8,726 nucleotides of DNA from an uncultured Bacteroidales bacterium (GTDB lineage: Bacteria > Bacteroidota > Bacteroidia > Bacteroidales > UBA932). The DNA lies in assembly GCA_945874815.1 (NCBI GenBank), contig CAMCIE010000046.1, positions 1-8,726 on the forward strand. The letters are read 5' to 3'. This document shows positions 6,558 through 8,726 of this stretch, in pieces (positions within the stretch are counted from its first letter, which is position 1; every line of letters starts with the position of its first letter). The position numbers and the translations under genes are program-made. The notes under the pieces are model-generated. The model saw only the letters and a list, made by a program, of their open reading frames with translations, did not search any database and was not told the origin of the DNA.

Positions 6558-8726
6558 GGCAGTTTGATTTTGAACACAGATCCCTTTCCAACTTTGCTTA
6601 CCACGGATATTTGACCGCCCATGCTTTCAACGAATGTCTTGCAGATATAAAGACCCAGACCGCAGCCAGGTGTAAAGCTGTCAACCTTGAAGAAACGGTC
6701 AAAAAGGAGCTCAAAGTACTCAGGAGCAATGCCTATGCCCTCATCCCTGACCACGATTTCAGCAGAAAAAACAGAATCATCGCACTTTGCCCATCCCACT
6801 GTTACCTTGGATGACGGATCTGAAAAACGCAATGCATTTGAAAGCAGGTTTTCGATGACAGTTTTCAACATATCAACATCTGCCATGACAAACAGACTTC
6901 TGTCACACTGCTCCAAAACGATGCGGTCATTTCCATCCTGCTCCAATTCGTAAATATGTTCCGGCACGATGATGTCAGAAAGTCTGTATTTTTCGATCGC
7001 GGGGTTGATGAGTCCCTTTTCAATCTTATTGCTGGTCAATATATTGTTGATGGTATTCTGGAGTATTGCAGTGTTTTCCTTGATGGTGTTCCCATATTCC
7101 TTGATTTCTTCCTCATCAAGTGGCATGTCAACCATGGCAAGCAGCTGGCTGTAGCCCACCACGGAGTTGAGCGGTGTCCTGATTTCGTGGTTCATGGAAG
7201 CTATGAATCCTTCCCTTGTTCTGACCGAATTGATAAGACGGTTCGTTTCAGCTGCCATGGCCTCTACCTCCTTCTGGGATTCGATGTTGATTATGATACC
7301 CCTTCGTACTATCTTGCCGTTTTCTCTGCTGACTGTCATCCTGAGTTCATACCAGGTTGCCGGTTTGTCATCTATTGAACAGTGAATCTGAAGGTTGTAG
7401 TTTCCAGGCTTGCCGATGTGGAGGAAATTATGGAGCTTGTCCATGAAGAAATCGCTAGTGGAAATGCGGTTGAACTGATTCTCGTAAGTATCGCCTTCTT
7501 TGTATTCCCAAGTTCTGAAATCCGCGATTGCCATCATTTGTTCGAGGGTTTTGTTGTTGCTGATGGTCTCATTGGCATAGTCACGGAGTTTGATGGCATT
7601 TTTTCTGGCTCTTCTGCTATAGATGAATATGACGATTCCGCTCCATATCATCAGCAATGCCAAACCGATTATTATTGCATAAACAAGAATATTGTAAAGC
7701 TGAGGATTCCTATCTTCGAGTTTGTCGTTATGCAGGGATACAAAACTTGGTACGAGGTTGACATCAAGCCCCATCGGACGGAGAACATCCCAGTTGATGT
7801 TCCAGCTCGGCAGACTCTCGATCAATCCGATATCTTCCGGTTTCGCTCCTCTCAAGATGCGTAAACCGGCATTCACCGCATCCTTGATCTGGTCTTGCGC
7901 GGTCGAGAAATAACCTCCGACACATTTGGGATTTACAAGGAAATCTTCTGCCACCATTGTAAAATATGGCATGAAACTCGGTCCTTCTACCAGACCACGT
8001 GTTTTGTTGTCGTGTTTGCTTTGAATGAAATAGTTTGGAGATTTCTGAGGATAGAATGCCCACGGTGTGGCAATCTGGTTGAATGTCGTAGGGACATTCC
8101 ATTTGGGATTGATCACTGACCTGCAGGAGAATACGATTTTGTTTTGTTTCTGGGCGAAAGCATTCAGGGTGCCTTCATCCACTTTAGGCTCAAGGTTATT
8201 GTAAAAGCGTTCCGGGTCAAGCATCCCCATCTGCCTGACCAGTTCGTTATATGCAATCCTGTCATTCCAGAGTGCCTCTACATCGAGCATTGTGATGAAA
8301 CGATGGGCCTGGAGTGAGTAGAATTCCGGGGTGCGTATGTATTCTGTGATTGCCGGTGTGATGGCATCTGCCATTTCAAGAGTTTCCTTGAGATGGAGAG
8401 GATTGAGTATCTGCACCATATTATCCGTCCTTCCTCCGTTGTAATCATTCTCCAGCATTTCATACTGATATGGAAGGAATTTATCTGAACGGAGGCCGAA
8501 GCACACAATTGGAATTGATGTGATTACAGGACTTGTGATTGTGGTGAGCAGCCATTTGTTGATGTCGCTATATGAAATGATAAGGTCCGGTTTCTTACCT
8601 TGGACACGAAGCTTCATAATGAGTTCAATGAACATCGGTCTTTCAGTGGATTCGTACCTTTCTGTGGCATGTGCGTAATGGACTTCGACATTTCCCTTGA
8701 TTCCCTGGCGCCGGAGCTCTTTGATT
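6554..8726 (-). CDS. Sensor histidine kinase with periplasmic binding-protein-like domain (5' end cut)
   Basis: An intact transmembrane histidine kinase. The frame stays open from the ATG at 8635 to the right edge, and the extra 30 codons (including VEVHYAHATERYES) align with the paralog downstream, so 8635 is not the start; about 50 residues lie outside. Numbering from the Met at 8635: a periplasmic binding-protein-like domain to about 310 (PDLIISYSD 16-24, IPIVCFG 41-47, VGGYFSTAQDQI 239-250), membrane helix about 313-340, PAS/PAC-like region about 364-453, HisKA with H-box FIASMNHEIRTPLN (His483), and HATPase_c with N-box ENLLSNALRF (595-604), G1 DEGIGI (631-636), F-box FDRFFKVD (645-652) and G2 GCGLGLY (657-663). 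It should autophosphorylate on His483 in response to a periplasmic ligand and pass phosphate to a response regulator, none of which is seen here. It has no fused receiver domain: the protein ends right after the ATPase fold (FKIKLP). It is translationally coupled to the pseudokinase gene. Confidence 0.94.
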   Translation of the reverse strand, partial: IKELRRQGIKGNVEVHYAHATERYESTERPMFIELIMKLRVQGKKPDLIISYSDINKWLLTTITSPVITSIPIVCFGLRSDKFLPYQYEMLENDYNGGRTDNMVQILNPLHLKETLEMADAITPAITEYIRTPEFYSLQAHRFITMLDVEALWNDRIAYNELVRQMGMLDPERFYNNLEPKVDEGTLNAFAQKQNKIVFSCRSVINPKWNVPTTFNQIATPWAFYPQKSPNYFIQSKHDNKTRGLVEGPSFMPYFTMVAEDFLVNPKCVGGYFSTAQDQIKDAVNAGLRILRGAKPEDIGLIESLPSWNINWDVLRPMGLDVNLVPSFVSLHNDKLEDRNPQLYNILVYAIIIGLALLMIWSGIVIFIYSRRARKNAIKLRDYANETISNNKTLEQMMAIADFRTWEYKEGDTYENQFNRISTSDFFMDKLHNFLHIGKPGNYNLQIHCSIDDKPATWYELRMTVSRENGKIVRRGIIINIESQKEVEAMAAETNRLINSVRTREGFIASMNHEIRTPLNSVVGYSQLLAMVDMPLDEEEIKEYGNTIKENTAILQNTINNILTSNKIEKGLINPAIEKYRLSDIIVPEHIYELEQDGNDRIVLEQCDRSLFVMADVDMLKTVIENLLSNALRFSDPSSKVTVGWAKCDDSVFSAEIVVRDEGIGIAPEYFELLFDRFFKVDSFTPGCGLGLYICKTFVESMGGQISVVSKVGKGSVFKIKLP

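Noticed and set aside
7382..7864. 160-residue open frame on the plus strand inside the histidine kinase gene
   Set aside because: It is antisense to the membrane and PAS region of the kinase, with no domain and no credible ribosome-binding context.
8633..8635. ATG at 8635 as start of the histidine kinase
   Set aside because: The frame continues to the window edge, and the upstream codons (with YAH and nearby residues) match the paralog, so this is an internal Met.
1..8726. Mobile element, CRISPR, tRNA, rRNA or riboswitch
   Set aside because: No transposase or integrase motifs, regularly spaced repeats, terminal inverted repeats or structured RNA were seen, and nearly every base is coding.

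Overview
The window looks like chromosomal DNA from a Bacteroidota bacterium, probably of the order Bacteroidales. The grounds are the style of the two sensor kinases (periplasmic binding-protein-like sensor, one membrane helix, PAS-like domain, kinase core), a lipoprotein-type signal on one of them, and the general look of the proteins; this is inference without a database search. Coding is almost gap-free. Two gene clusters point at each other and meet tail to tail at about 4272-4283. There is no RNA gene, insertion sequence, CRISPR array or long intergenic region, and no promoter is expected inside the window because both clusters begin outside it.

Plus strand, 1-4271: the 3' end of an ABC exporter ATPase gene (cut by the left edge); a 294-residue membrane protein with a periplasmic helical sensor-like domain and a HAMP-like segment but no output domain; a full-length TrkH-type potassium uptake subunit; and a compact 481-residue SF1B (RecD/Pif1-like) DNA helicase. 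All three junctions overlap (ATGA, TAATG, TAATG), and the last two starts are preceded by a perfect AGGAGG lying inside the end of the upstream gene. The four genes are therefore very probably one translationally coupled operon, although their functions are not obviously related. No trkA is visible beside trkH.

Minus strand, 8726-4284: two paralogous sensor proteins in tandem, joined by an ATGA overlap. The first (cut by the right edge; about 50 N-terminal residues are missing by alignment with its paralog) has an intact histidine kinase core with H, N, G1, F and G2 boxes. The second has the same architecture, but its phosphoacceptor histidine is replaced by aspartate, its G1 glycines are gone, and about 25 residues covering the ATP lid and G2 box are deleted while the flanks still align. 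It appears to be a maintained pseudokinase, and is the most interesting item here: a catalytic kinase and a catalytically dead sister co-translated, each with its own ligand-binding-like periplasmic domain. No response regulator is seen in the window.
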